A DNA stretch of 64,000 nucleotides from contig NZ_FNVT01000021.1 in the NCBI RefSeq assembly GCF_900108335.1, positions 1-64,000 of the forward strand, in the 5' to 3' direction. Positions 42,560 to 50,281 of the stretch are shown here, piece by piece. Below the pieces are notes generated by a model that did not search any database, was not told where the DNA came from, and was given only the letters and a program-made list of their open reading frames with translations. The position numbers and the translations under genes were made by a program. Numbering within the stretch: the stretch's first letter is position 1; every line of letters begins with the position of its first letter. The stretch is from Nonomuraea solani (lineage in GTDB: Bacteria; Actinomycetota; Actinomycetes; Streptosporangiales; Streptosporangiaceae).

Positions 42560-43584
42560 GCCGTGAAGTCGCGGGTGCCCGCCGTTCCGCCCAGGTCGCG
42601 CGTGCGTACGTCGCCCTTCGCCAGCACGGCCGCGATCGCCGCCACCACCTCCTCGGCCGCCGCCGCGTGCCCGAGATGTTCCAGCATCAAGGCCGCCGAC
42701 CAGATCGCGCCGATCGGGTTGGCCACCCCCTGGCCGGCGATGTCCGGCGCGGAGCCGTGTACGGGCTCGAACATCGACGGGAACTCGCGCTCCGGGTTGA
42801 GGTTGGCCGACGGCGCGATCCCGATGCTGCCCGCCACCGCCGCCGCGAGGTCACTGAGGATGTCACCGAACAGGTTGGAGCCGACGATCACGTCGAACCG
42901 CGACGGCTGCAGGACCAGCTTGGCGCACAGGGCGTCGATGTGCTCCTGGTCCCAGCGCACCCCGGGATGGACGGCCGCGCGTTCCTCGACCAGTTCGTCC
43001 CAGAAGGGCAGCGTGTGCACGATCCCGTTGGACTTGGTGGCGGAGGTCAGGTAACCGCCGCGGCGGCCGGCCAGCGTGAAGGCGTAGTCGAGGACGCGCG
43101 TCACGCCCGCGCGGGTGAACACCGCCTCCTGGACCGCCATCTCCTCGGGAAAGCCGCGGTTCATCCGGCCGCCGATCTCGCTGTACTCCCCCTCGGTGTT
43201 CTCCCTGACGACCACGAGGTCGATATCGGCTCGTACGGGGCTGTCGATGCCCTCGAAGAGGCGTACCGGCCGGAGGTTCACGTACTGGCGGAAAGCCCGG
43301 CGAATCGGGATGAGCAGGCCCCAGAGCGAGACGTGGTCGGCCACGCCGGGCGCGCCCACCGCGCCGAGGAAGATCGCGTCGTGGCCGCGCAGCCGCTCCA
43401 GGCCGTCGGGTGGCATCATGGCGCCCTCGCGCCGATAGCGCTCGCACGACCAGTCGTACTCGGTGAACCGGAACCCGAAACCGTGGCGGCGACCGGCCGC
43501 CTGCGCCACCTCCAAGGCCGCGGGGGTCACCTCCAGCCCGATGCCGTCTCCTGGGATCACGGCGAGGTCATGCGTCGTCGTCAT
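42535..43584 (-). CDS. Tartrate/D-malate dehydrogenase (isopropylmalate dehydrogenase family)
   Basis: A 349-residue NAD-linked decarboxylating dehydrogenase. PGDGIGLEVTPAALEV at the N-terminus, RENTEGEYSE, SNLFGDILSDLAAAVAGSIG (metal-binding Asp) and EPVHGSAPDIAGQGVANP are family signatures. WGLLIPIRRAFRQYVNLRP is closer to tartrate/D-malate enzymes than to LeuB. A LysR gene lies upstream on the same strand, as for DmlA/DmlR, though in DmlR the genes are divergent. Substrate remains to be assigned. Confidence 0.88.
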   Translation of the reverse strand: MTTTHDLAVIPGDGIGLEVTPAALEVAQAAGRRHGFGFRFTEYDWSCERYRREGAMMPPDGLERLRGHDAIFLGAVGAPGVADHVSLWGLLIPIRRAFRQYVNLRPVRLFEGIDSPVRADIDLVVVRENTEGEYSEIGGRMNRGFPEEMAVQEAVFTRAGVTRVLDYAFTLAGRRGGYLTSATKSNGIVHTLPFWDELVEERAAVHPGVRWDQEHIDALCAKLVLQPSRFDVIVGSNLFGDILSDLAAAVAGSIGIAPSANLNPEREFPSMFEPVHGSAPDIAGQGVANPIGAIWSAALMLEHLGHAAAAEEVVAAIAAVLAKGDVRTRDLGGTAGTRDFTAAVLALLA

Positions 43585-43640
43585 ACCTTCGATTCAAGCG
43601 CTGGCCTGGGCGAACGTCCAAGACCGGCGTGCGATACGAC

Positions 43641-44528
43641 CTATAGGCTCGGCCTATAAGTGAGAGCCACGGACAGAAACGCCTCCGCCGCCGGGGTCAG
43701 CCAGCCCTTCCTGCCGACCAGTGCCAGGTGCAGCGACGCGGGCGGGTCCAGCTCGAACACCAGCGCCCCGGCGCGCTCGGCGATCGGCCGCCACGCCTCG
43801 GCCAGTACGCCGATGCCCACACCCTTCAGCACCAGCGGCAGGAACGCCTCCCGGTGCTCCGACTCGACCGCGATCGACAACTCGACGCCCGAGGCCCGGA
43901 TCTCGTCGATCAGCCGGCGCAGCCCCGTACCGTGCTCGCCGACGATCAGTCGCTGCCCGGCCAGCCGTTCGCGGGGCAGCGACCGGGCCGGTTCGAACGG
44001 GCCGTCCGGCGGGGCCACGATCACGAACCGCTGTTCCTCGACGGGGTGCAGCGTCACGTCCGTGACCGCCGGGAGCTCCCAGGCCGACAGCAGGCCCAGC
44101 TCCGCCTCGCCGGTGCGTACCAGCTCGATCACGGCCTTCGGCACGGGCGCGTCCCTGATCACCACCTCCACGCCCGGGTGGCGTTCGCAGAACCGGCCGA
44201 CCATGCTGCTCAGCGGCTCCACCGCCGGCGACGGCATCGAGGCGATGACCACGCTGCCGCGCACCAGCCCCTGTACGGCGGCCACGCTCGCGCGCGCTAC
44301 CTCCAGACTGCGGACGACCTGCCTGGCCGGCTCGATGAGCGCCCGGCCCGCGTCCGTGAGCACCACCCGCCGGCCGATGCGGTGGAAGAGCCGGCTGCCC
44401 AGGTCCTTCTCCAGGGCCTTGATCGCCTGGGACAGCGAAGGCTGCGCCATGAACAGCGCCTTGGCGCCCTTGTTGAAACCACCGTGGTCGACGACGGCGA
44501 GGAAGTATTCGAGCTGCCGTACGTCCAT
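43641..44528 (-). CDS. LysR-family transcriptional regulator
   Basis: A 295-residue activator/repressor: N-terminal winged HTH (MDVRQLEYFLAVVDHGGF ... PSLSQAIKALEKDLG), periplasmic-binding-like effector domain. It begins at ATG 44528, as its HTH dictates; the long upstream frame is a shadow. Located 56 bp upstream of the dehydrogenase on the same strand, so they may form an operon; probably senses a dicarboxylate. Confidence 0.93.
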   Translation of the reverse strand: MDVRQLEYFLAVVDHGGFNKGAKALFMAQPSLSQAIKALEKDLGSRLFHRIGRRVVLTDAGRALIEPARQVVRSLEVARASVAAVQGLVRGSVVIASMPSPAVEPLSSMVGRFCERHPGVEVVIRDAPVPKAVIELVRTGEAELGLLSAWELPAVTDVTLHPVEEQRFVIVAPPDGPFEPARSLPRERLAGQRLIVGEHGTGLRRLIDEIRASGVELSIAVESEHREAFLPLVLKGVGIGVLAEAWRPIAERAGALVFELDPPASLHLALVGRKGWLTPAAEAFLSVALTYRPSL

Positions 44529-44542
44529 GGCCCCTCGATCGC

Positions 44543-45277
44543 TCAGGCTTCGCGGGCGCGGAGCAGGGCGTTGAGGGCGGCGCGGATGGCCGCTCTCGTG
44601 GGTTCGAGGGTGATTCCGTGTTCGCGCAGGACGTCGGCGGTCGTGCCCGACTTGTCGTGCAGCAGGCCCAGGAGCATGTGCTCGGTGCCGATGTAGTTGT
44701 GCCTGAGCTCCGCGCTCTCGGTCAGGGTGGCCCGCAGGATGCGCCGGATCTCCGCGCCGACCGGGATCGCCGCCGGTGACGGGCCGGCGCCGGTGGGCAG
44801 GCGGGGTTCGAGTGCGGTACGGAGGTGCGCCGGGTCGGCGCCCTGGGCGGCGATCGCCTTGACGGCCAGGGTGGCCGGGTCGTCGAGGATGCCGAGCAGC
44901 AGGTGACCGGCGCCGATGGCGGGCTGGCCCAGGCGGCGGGCGTGCGCCTCGGCCCGTTCCAGGGTCTGCCGGGCGCGGCCGGTGTAGCGCTCGAACGCCC
45001 CCGACCGGGCCAGGTCGGCGACGGTGAGGCTGGACCAGCGGCGGCCGTAGCGCTGCTGGGCCGCCTGACGGCTGATGCCGAGGTGGTCGCCGATGTCGGA
45101 CCACGAGCAGCCATCGGCCCTGGCCAGCTCGACGAGGTAGCCGAGCAGCCGGTCGCCGACGCCCTGCAGGTCGGACAGGACGCCTTCGGCCACGGTGAGG
45201 CGCGTCAGGGCGTCGGCGTTCTGGTCGCGTTCGTCGACGATCGTCAGCAGCGCGGTGAGGTCGGGTAGCTCGGGCAC
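44543..45277 (-). CDS. HTH + Clp N-terminal domain protein
   Basis: A 244-residue protein. The N-terminal half has a helix-turn-helix (SWSDIGDHLGISRQAAQQRYG); the C-terminal half has two Clp-N repeats (QPAIGAGHLLLGILDD and NYIGTEHMLLGLLHD). There is no AAA+ domain, so it is not a Clp ATPase but a DNA-binding protein using a Clp-N fold, perhaps for ligand or adaptor binding. GTG 45277 is the likely start; it is divergent from the hydrolase-MoxR-VWA operon and probably binds the repeat array between them. Confidence 0.82.
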   Translation of the reverse strand: MPELPDLTALLTIVDERDQNADALTRLTVAEGVLSDLQGVGDRLLGYLVELARADGCSWSDIGDHLGISRQAAQQRYGRRWSSLTVADLARSGAFERYTGRARQTLERAEAHARRLGQPAIGAGHLLLGILDDPATLAVKAIAAQGADPAHLRTALEPRLPTGAGPSPAAIPVGAEIRRILRATLTESAELRHNYIGTEHMLLGLLHDKSGTTADVLREHGITLEPTRAAIRAALNALLRAREA

Positions 45278-45291
45278 CGTACCATTATGCC

Positions 45292-45340
45292 TGTCAACGT
45301 TTGCCTTGACAGTTCTCAAGTGTCAATGGCAGCGTTGACG
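45292..45340. promoter_or_regulatory. Alternating TGTCAA/TTGACA operator array
   Basis: Four half-sites alternate: TGTCAA (45292), TTGACA (45306), TGTCAA (45321), TTGACG (45335), with spacing 14, 15 and 14 bp. They fill the divergent gap between the HTH/Clp-N gene and the hydrolase gene; the last abuts the ATG at 45342. Confidence 0.6.
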
Positions 45341-45341
45341 C

Positions 45342-46988
45342 ATGTACGTTGGTCATTTGGCAGCGGCGCTCGACGCGTACGTGCCGGAAATCATCGATCA
45401 CTGCGGGACGCCCGGACTGTCGGTCGCGATCGGGGTGGGTGAGGAGGTGGCGCTGGCCAGGGCGTACGGACTGGCGGACCTCGCCACGGGCCGGCCGATG
45501 ACGGTGGACACGGTGGGGCCGACGGGCTCGGACTGCAAGCCGTACACCGGTGTCGCCGCCATGCAGCTCGTGGAGCGCGGCCTGATCGGGCTGGACGACC
45601 CGATCGACGACATCGTGAACCCGCACGGCGAACGCCCCATCACCCTGCGGGACCTGCTGACCCACCACAGCGGGCTCGGCACCGGCCTGGGCAACTGGGA
45701 CCGGGTGCCGCCGGCGCCGCTGGGCGAGCACCTGCGGAGGGTGTTCGCGGCCGGCCGTTCCGACGCTTACGGCGGTGCGCTACTGCCGTTCTGGGCCGGG
45801 AAGGTCGGGGAGCGCTACCAGTACAGCAACCTCGGGATCGCGGTGGCCGGCCACCTGGTCGAGCGGCTCAACCCGGACGGGGTGACGTTCTCGGAATGGG
45901 TACGGCGGTACGTGTTCGCGCCGCTGGGGATGGATTCGACCTGTTTTCCGCCGGCGCAGCATCCCGACCACGTGCCGGCCGAGTTGCTCGCGCGGCGCTC
46001 GACCGGGTACGCGACCCTGCCCGGCTACCACTTCCCGCTCCCGGACCTGTATCCCGGCGACTATCCGGCGGGCTCCGCGCTGAGCACGCCGTCCGATCAC
46101 GCCAGGTTCATCCTCGCTCTGCTCAATGGTGGTGGAGCCGTTCTGGAGCCCGCCACGGCCGAGCAGATGATCACCACGCAGGCGTCCGGTGGGACTCTCA
46201 TGGGGCCGAGCCCTGACATTTCGGTTGGGCTGGTGTTCAACGTCTTCGGTGGTGAGCATCCCCACATCGGCCATGGCGGCGAGTATCCGTGGGGCTGGAA
46301 CCACTTCACCCGCGGCTGGCCCGGGCCTCGGGTGGCGCTGGTGATCTCCGCGAACCAGTACGACCTCGGCGATTTCGGCCTCTCCGACCGGCCCAGCCAT
46401 CAGGCGGCGCGGTTGGTCGCCGAGATCGTCACCGCCTGGGTGCAGGGCGCCGACCCACGCCCGCGCCGCGACCTGGCCGCCGCCCGTGGCCACCTGGCCG
46501 GACTCCTGGTCGGCGACCGGCTCACCACCCGGTTCGGCATCGCCTCGCAGCCTTCGGACGAGGAGGTCGCCGAGTTGGCGAACGCGACCGTCGTGGCGCC
46601 GGGCATCTCGTGGGACCCGGAGGCGTTCCGGCAGGCGGTCGGCCAGGTCCGCCTGACCGACTGGCCCCAGGCGGCCGCACTCCTCCACCGCGAACTACCC
46701 GGGTACGAACTCGCGCTGCTGAAGCGACAACTCGGCGTACCCGGCTTCGGCACCATGACACCGCCCCCAGCACAGGCCCCGACGGAGGCACCCGTGAACG
46801 TGGCTGGACGGGCGAAGACGGATACGCCAGCGGACCTGCCGATGAACGCGCGTGAGGGCGCGCCGGTGCAAGAGCCGACGGACGCCTTAGCGGACGCCTC
46901 GGTGCAAGTGCCGGGGCAAGCGCCGACGGACACATCAGCGGATACGCCGACGAACACGTCAGCGGATACGCGGGGGCAGGCGTCGTGA
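45342..46988 (+). CDS. Serine hydrolase (beta-lactamase fold) with repeat-rich tail
   Basis: A 548-residue protein without a signal peptide. The N-terminal 460 residues are a beta-lactamase-like domain: SxxK as S-D-C-K in TGSDCKPYT (about 64), YSN (about 163), HGGEYPWGW. The last 85 residues are a low-complexity tail (PTEAPVNVAG, DTSADTPTNTSADT). The gene opens a coupled operon, GTGA-overlapping the MoxR gene. It is cytoplasmic by sequence, unlike the two secreted paralogs, and so probably not a cell-wall enzyme. Confidence 0.85.
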   Translation: MYVGHLAAALDAYVPEIIDHCGTPGLSVAIGVGEEVALARAYGLADLATGRPMTVDTVGPTGSDCKPYTGVAAMQLVERGLIGLDDPIDDIVNPHGERPITLRDLLTHHSGLGTGLGNWDRVPPAPLGEHLRRVFAAGRSDAYGGALLPFWAGKVGERYQYSNLGIAVAGHLVERLNPDGVTFSEWVRRYVFAPLGMDSTCFPPAQHPDHVPAELLARRSTGYATLPGYHFPLPDLYPGDYPAGSALSTPSDHARFILALLNGGGAVLEPATAEQMITTQASGGTLMGPSPDISVGLVFNVFGGEHPHIGHGGEYPWGWNHFTRGWPGPRVALVISANQYDLGDFGLSDRPSHQAARLVAEIVTAWVQGADPRPRRDLAAARGHLAGLLVGDRLTTRFGIASQPSDEEVAELANATVVAPGISWDPEAFRQAVGQVRLTDWPQAAALLHRELPGYELALLKRQLGVPGFGTMTPPPAQAPTEAPVNVAGRAKTDTPADLPMNAREGAPVQEPTDALADASVQVPGQAPTDTSADTPTNTSADTRGQAS

Positions 46989-48064
46989 GTTCAGTGGTGG
47001 GTGAGGCGTTGTCGGTTGCGGTGGCGGCCGGGGTGCCGGTGCTGTTGTGGGGTAGTCCCGGCACCGGTAAGACCTCTGCCGTCGTCGCGCTGGCCGAATC
47101 CCTGAACTGGCCGCTGGAGGTGGTGATCGGGTCGATCCGGGAGCCGAGCGACTTCGCCGGCCTGCCGGTGATCTCCGAGGGCACGGTCCGGCTGGCTCCG
47201 CCCGCCTGGGCGCAGCGGCTGGTCACGGCCGGGCACAGCCTGCTCTTCCTGGACGAGCTGACCACCGCTCCCCCCGCCGTACAGGCCGCGATGTTGCGCG
47301 TGGTGCTCGAACGGGTGGTCGGGGACGTACGGCTGCCGGACAAGGTGCACGTGGTCGCCGCCGCCAACCCGCCCGAGGAGGCCGCCGACGGGTGGGAGCT
47401 GGCGCCGCCGCTGGCCAACCGGCTCGTGCACCTCGACTGGCCCGTCGACGGCAGGCAGATCGCCCGTGGGCTGGCCACCGGGTTCCCCGCGCCGCCGTTG
47501 TCGGCGTTCGAGCGGCCGCCGACGTACGAGCAGACGGCCGCGGCACGGGCGACCGTGGCGGCGTTCCTGGAGGTCAGGCCCGAGCTGGTGCTACAGACGC
47601 CAAAAGGCGGGCAGGGGTGGCCCAGCCCTCGGTCGTGGGAATCGGTGGCCCGGCTGACGGCCGCGTGCACGGCCGTCGGCGGCTCGCCCGACGTTCTGGC
47701 CGTACTGGTGACCGGGGCGGTGGGTGAGGGGGCGGCGCTGGAGTTCCTGTCCTGGGTGGAGCACCTGGATCTGCCCGATCCGGTCGCGGTGCTCCGGGAT
47801 CCGGACGGCTTCGAGTTGCCCCGGCGTGGTGACCGGGCGTTCGCCGTACTGACCTCGGTGGTGGCGGTCGCGGTGGCCGCCGGTGACGCCGAGGTGTGGG
47901 ACGCCGCGTGGAAGGTGATCGCCAAGGCCGCGCGGACGGCACCCGACGTGGCCACCCTGGCCGCCCGTACGCTGGCCCGCCGCCGACCCGCCGGGGCACG
48001 GATCCCCACCGCGCTGCTGGAACTGACACCCATTCTGCGTGCCGCCGGGCTGCTCCATGACTGA
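46985..48064 (+). CDS. MoxR-family AAA+ ATPase
   Basis: A 359-residue ATPase: Walker A GSPGTGKT (about 24), Walker B LLFLDELTT (about 95), sensor 1 in VVAAANPPE and an arginine finger region ANRLVHLDW. MoxR proteins act as chaperones on partner VWA proteins. It overlaps the preceding stop by GTGA and the next gene by 8 bp, so all are translationally coupled. Confidence 0.92.
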   Translation: MSSVVGEALSVAVAAGVPVLLWGSPGTGKTSAVVALAESLNWPLEVVIGSIREPSDFAGLPVISEGTVRLAPPAWAQRLVTAGHSLLFLDELTTAPPAVQAAMLRVVLERVVGDVRLPDKVHVVAAANPPEEAADGWELAPPLANRLVHLDWPVDGRQIARGLATGFPAPPLSAFERPPTYEQTAAARATVAAFLEVRPELVLQTPKGGQGWPSPRSWESVARLTAACTAVGGSPDVLAVLVTGAVGEGAALEFLSWVEHLDLPDPVAVLRDPDGFELPRRGDRAFAVLTSVVAVAVAAGDAEVWDAAWKVIAKAARTAPDVATLAARTLARRRPAGARIPTALLELTPILRAAGLLHD

Positions 48065-49451
48065 CGAACTGTGGCGAAAGTGGGCGGCGGCCCGGGTGTG
48101 GGCGGCCCATCAGGTGCCGTATCTGGCTCACGCCCTGCTCGCCCTGGTGCCGGTGGTGGCCGTCGATCCCGCTGCCGGCCTGCGCCGTTTCCCGGCCGAC
48201 CTGGGCTGGCACATCCACCTCAACCCCGCCGAGGTGGAACGGCGGAGCGTGCCGGAGATCGGCTTCTGGCTCGTCCACCAGGTGACGCATCTGCTGCGTG
48301 AGCACGCCCGCCGCTATCCGGGCACCGAGCGGCAGCACTGGAACCTGGCCACCGACGCCGAGATCAACGACGACCTCGGGCTCGCCCTCCCCACGGACGC
48401 CGTCACCCCCACGCTGCTCGGGCTACCGAACGGCTGGACCGCCGAACAGTACTGGCAGGTCCTGAAAGAGCCGCCGGTGGAGGCGGGCCGGCGCGATTTG
48501 AACGAACCGGCCGTGGAGGAAAGCCAGCACGACCCGAACGAGCCGGCCGTGCAGGCGGCCCGGCACGGCCCGAACGAGCCGCCCAGGGCGTCAAACGGCC
48601 ACAACCCGAACAAGCCGCCCAGGGCATCGGACGGCCACGACCCGAACGAGCCGGCCGCCGGGGAGAACCGGCACGACCTGAACGGACCTGTCGCGGAGGA
48701 GGGCGGGAAGGACCGAGCCGGACCGGCCGCTGAAGGGGACTGCGGTAGTGGTTGTGACGGGCTGCCTCGGGCTTGGGACTGCAGGGAAGGGCTCTCCGGT
48801 ACGGGTGCGCGGCTCGTCGTGCTCGATACCGCGCGGCGGATCCGAGAGCGGCAGCGGGCCCGTGACGACGTACCGGCCGGGTGGCTGCGGTGGGCCGAGC
48901 AGGCGCTGGAACCGGCGGTGAACTGGCGTCGCCTGCTGGCCGCCACGGTCCGTCGTGGACTCGCCCAGGTGGCGGGGCGGGTCGACTACACCTACCGGAG
49001 GCCGTCGCGCAGGGCCGCCGCGCTGCCCGAGGTCGTGCTGCCGAGCCTGCGCCGGCCGTCGCCGAAGGTGACCGTGCTGGTCGACACCTCCGGCTCGGTC
49101 TCCGACGGCCTGCTGGGGCAGGCGCTGGCCGAGGTCACCGGGGTGCTGCGCGCGGTCGGTGCCGGGCGCCGGCTGCTCACGGTGGTCTCGTGCGACGCGC
49201 GGGCGTACCGGGGACAGCGCGTCGGCCGGGTGTCAGAGCTGCGGCTGGGCGGGGGTGGGGGCACCGACCTGCGGGCCGGGTTCGCCGCCGCGCCACGGTC
49301 GGACTTGATCATCGCGATCACCGACGGCCGTACCCCCTGGCCGGTCCGCCCGCCCGCCGGGACGCGGGTCATCGTCGGGCTGCTCGGCCCCGGAGGCGAG
49401 GCGCCCGAGTGGGCGGAGACCGTACATATCCCGAAATCAGGAGCGTCATGA
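48057..49451 (+). CDS. DUF2201/VWA-like protein with tandem-repeat insert
   Basis: A 464-residue partner of the MoxR ATPase. N-terminal putative metallopeptidase domain with HQVTH (about 72) where the family has HExxH, so the catalytic Glu is replaced by Gln; C-terminal VWA domain with MIDAS motif DTSGS (about 345) and GGGGGTDLRAGF. Between them (about 145-225) lies a low-complexity insert of 13-residue repeats (DPNEPA, HGPNEPP, HDPNEPA). ATG 48057 is the coupled start. Protease activity is doubtful. Confidence 0.88.
   Translation: MTDELWRKWAAARVWAAHQVPYLAHALLALVPVVAVDPAAGLRRFPADLGWHIHLNPAEVERRSVPEIGFWLVHQVTHLLREHARRYPGTERQHWNLATDAEINDDLGLALPTDAVTPTLLGLPNGWTAEQYWQVLKEPPVEAGRRDLNEPAVEESQHDPNEPAVQAARHGPNEPPRASNGHNPNKPPRASDGHDPNEPAAGENRHDLNGPVAEEGGKDRAGPAAEGDCGSGCDGLPRAWDCREGLSGTGARLVVLDTARRIRERQRARDDVPAGWLRWAEQALEPAVNWRRLLAATVRRGLAQVAGRVDYTYRRPSRRAAALPEVVLPSLRRPSPKVTVLVDTSGSVSDGLLGQALAEVTGVLRAVGAGRRLLTVVSCDARAYRGQRVGRVSELRLGGGGGTDLRAGFAAAPRSDLIIAITDGRTPWPVRPPAGTRVIVGLLGPGGEAPEWAETVHIPKSGAS
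48478..48700 (+). repeat. Tandem repeats inside the VWA gene
   Basis: About 39-bp units, in frame, each with CCGAACGAGCC (e.g. GACCCGAACGAGCCGGCC). They encode the low-complexity insert and look like copies from slippage or unequal recombination. Confidence 0.75.
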
Positions 49452-50188
49452 GCGAATTCGACCCCGCGTCCTACCGTGCCGCCGGCATTCAGGCGGACGA
49501 GGCCCGCAGGTGGTGGCGGTGGCGGCTGAGCGCGGCGCAGGCGCGGGACTGGCGCGCGGCCGGAATCGCCGATCCGGCGCTCGCCACCCAGTGGGCCACC
49601 GCCGGGGTCACGCCCGAGACGGTGACGGACTGCCGCGCCGCCGGGCTGACCGCCGCCGAGATGCTGCTCTGGCACGAGTACGAGTTCGGCCCGGCCGACG
49701 CCATCGCGGGCAAGCGCCGTGGCCACACCCCCGAAGAGGCCTTCGACCTCGTACGGGGCCGGAAACCGCGCCGATCCGAGGACCCGGACGCGTTCAGCAG
49801 CCTCATGGCCTTCAACGGCGACCCCCGGGACCAGACCCAGCGGTTCGTCGCGGCGGTCGCCGGCGCCGACGCCCTCGTCCTGTACGGCTACATCAACGAG
49901 AACTGGACCGACGCCGAGGCCGCCGCCTGGGCCGGCCAGAACATCGACGCCGCCACCGCCCACATGTGGCAGGAGCTCGGTCTCCGGCCGGGCGAGGCGA
50001 GACGCTACATCCTGCGCGGCCTCACCCCGATGGCGGTCGCCCGCGCCTGGTGGCAGGCGGGCATCCCGTTCGAGGAGATGGCCTCCTGGGCCGGGGCCGG
50101 CCTCTCCCCGCAGGAGGCCGCCGACCAGCGCGCCAAAGGCGTCACCGCCGAACAGGCCGAAACCCTCCGCGCCCTACGCGACGGCTGA
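49448..50188 (+). CDS. Helical-repeat protein of the MoxR-VWA operon
   Basis: A 246-residue protein. It consists of roughly 18-20-residue repeats of the form W..AGI.PE.A..W (e.g. WRAAGIADPALATQWATAG, WQAGIPFEEMASWAGAG). They suggest a right-handed helical solenoid. No catalytic motif. It overlaps the VWA stop by ATGA, so it is made with the complex and may be a scaffold or substrate adaptor. I know no family name for it. Confidence 0.75.
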   Translation: MSEFDPASYRAAGIQADEARRWWRWRLSAAQARDWRAAGIADPALATQWATAGVTPETVTDCRAAGLTAAEMLLWHEYEFGPADAIAGKRRGHTPEEAFDLVRGRKPRRSEDPDAFSSLMAFNGDPRDQTQRFVAAVAGADALVLYGYINENWTDAEAAAWAGQNIDAATAHMWQELGLRPGEARRYILRGLTPMAVARAWWQAGIPFEEMASWAGAGLSPQEAADQRAKGVTAEQAETLRALRDG

Positions 50189-50265
50189 CCCGCCTGGCTT
50201 GGTCGCGGCATGACGAGCGACGCGCCCGGTCGGGATCACCGCGCAACGGCTGACCCGCCCGGCTG
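50177..50265 (+). repeat. Duplicated stop-codon segment
   Basis: CGCGACGGCTGACCCGCC (50177-50194), carrying the stop of the repeat-protein gene, recurs as CGCAACGGCTGACCCGCC (50242-50259), 65 bp later, with similar sequence continuing to 50265. Confidence 0.7.
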
Positions 50266-50281
50266 CGGTCCTGCGAACAAC

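Noticed and set aside
43641..45104. A 487-residue minus-strand frame including the LysR gene
   Set aside because: Only the part from 44528 resembles LysR; upstream it is an Arg/Pro-rich shadow of the HTH/Clp-N gene.
45304..45320. A HAIR-like CTTGA...TCAAG element before the Clp-N gene
   Set aside because: The arms are short and the spacing is 6, not 7; the alternating TGTCAA/TTGACA array is a better explanation.
48881..50188. A 435-residue frame covering the VWA 3' half and the repeat protein
   Set aside because: The first part is out of frame with the VWA gene and shadow-like; the real start is the ATGA overlap at 49448.
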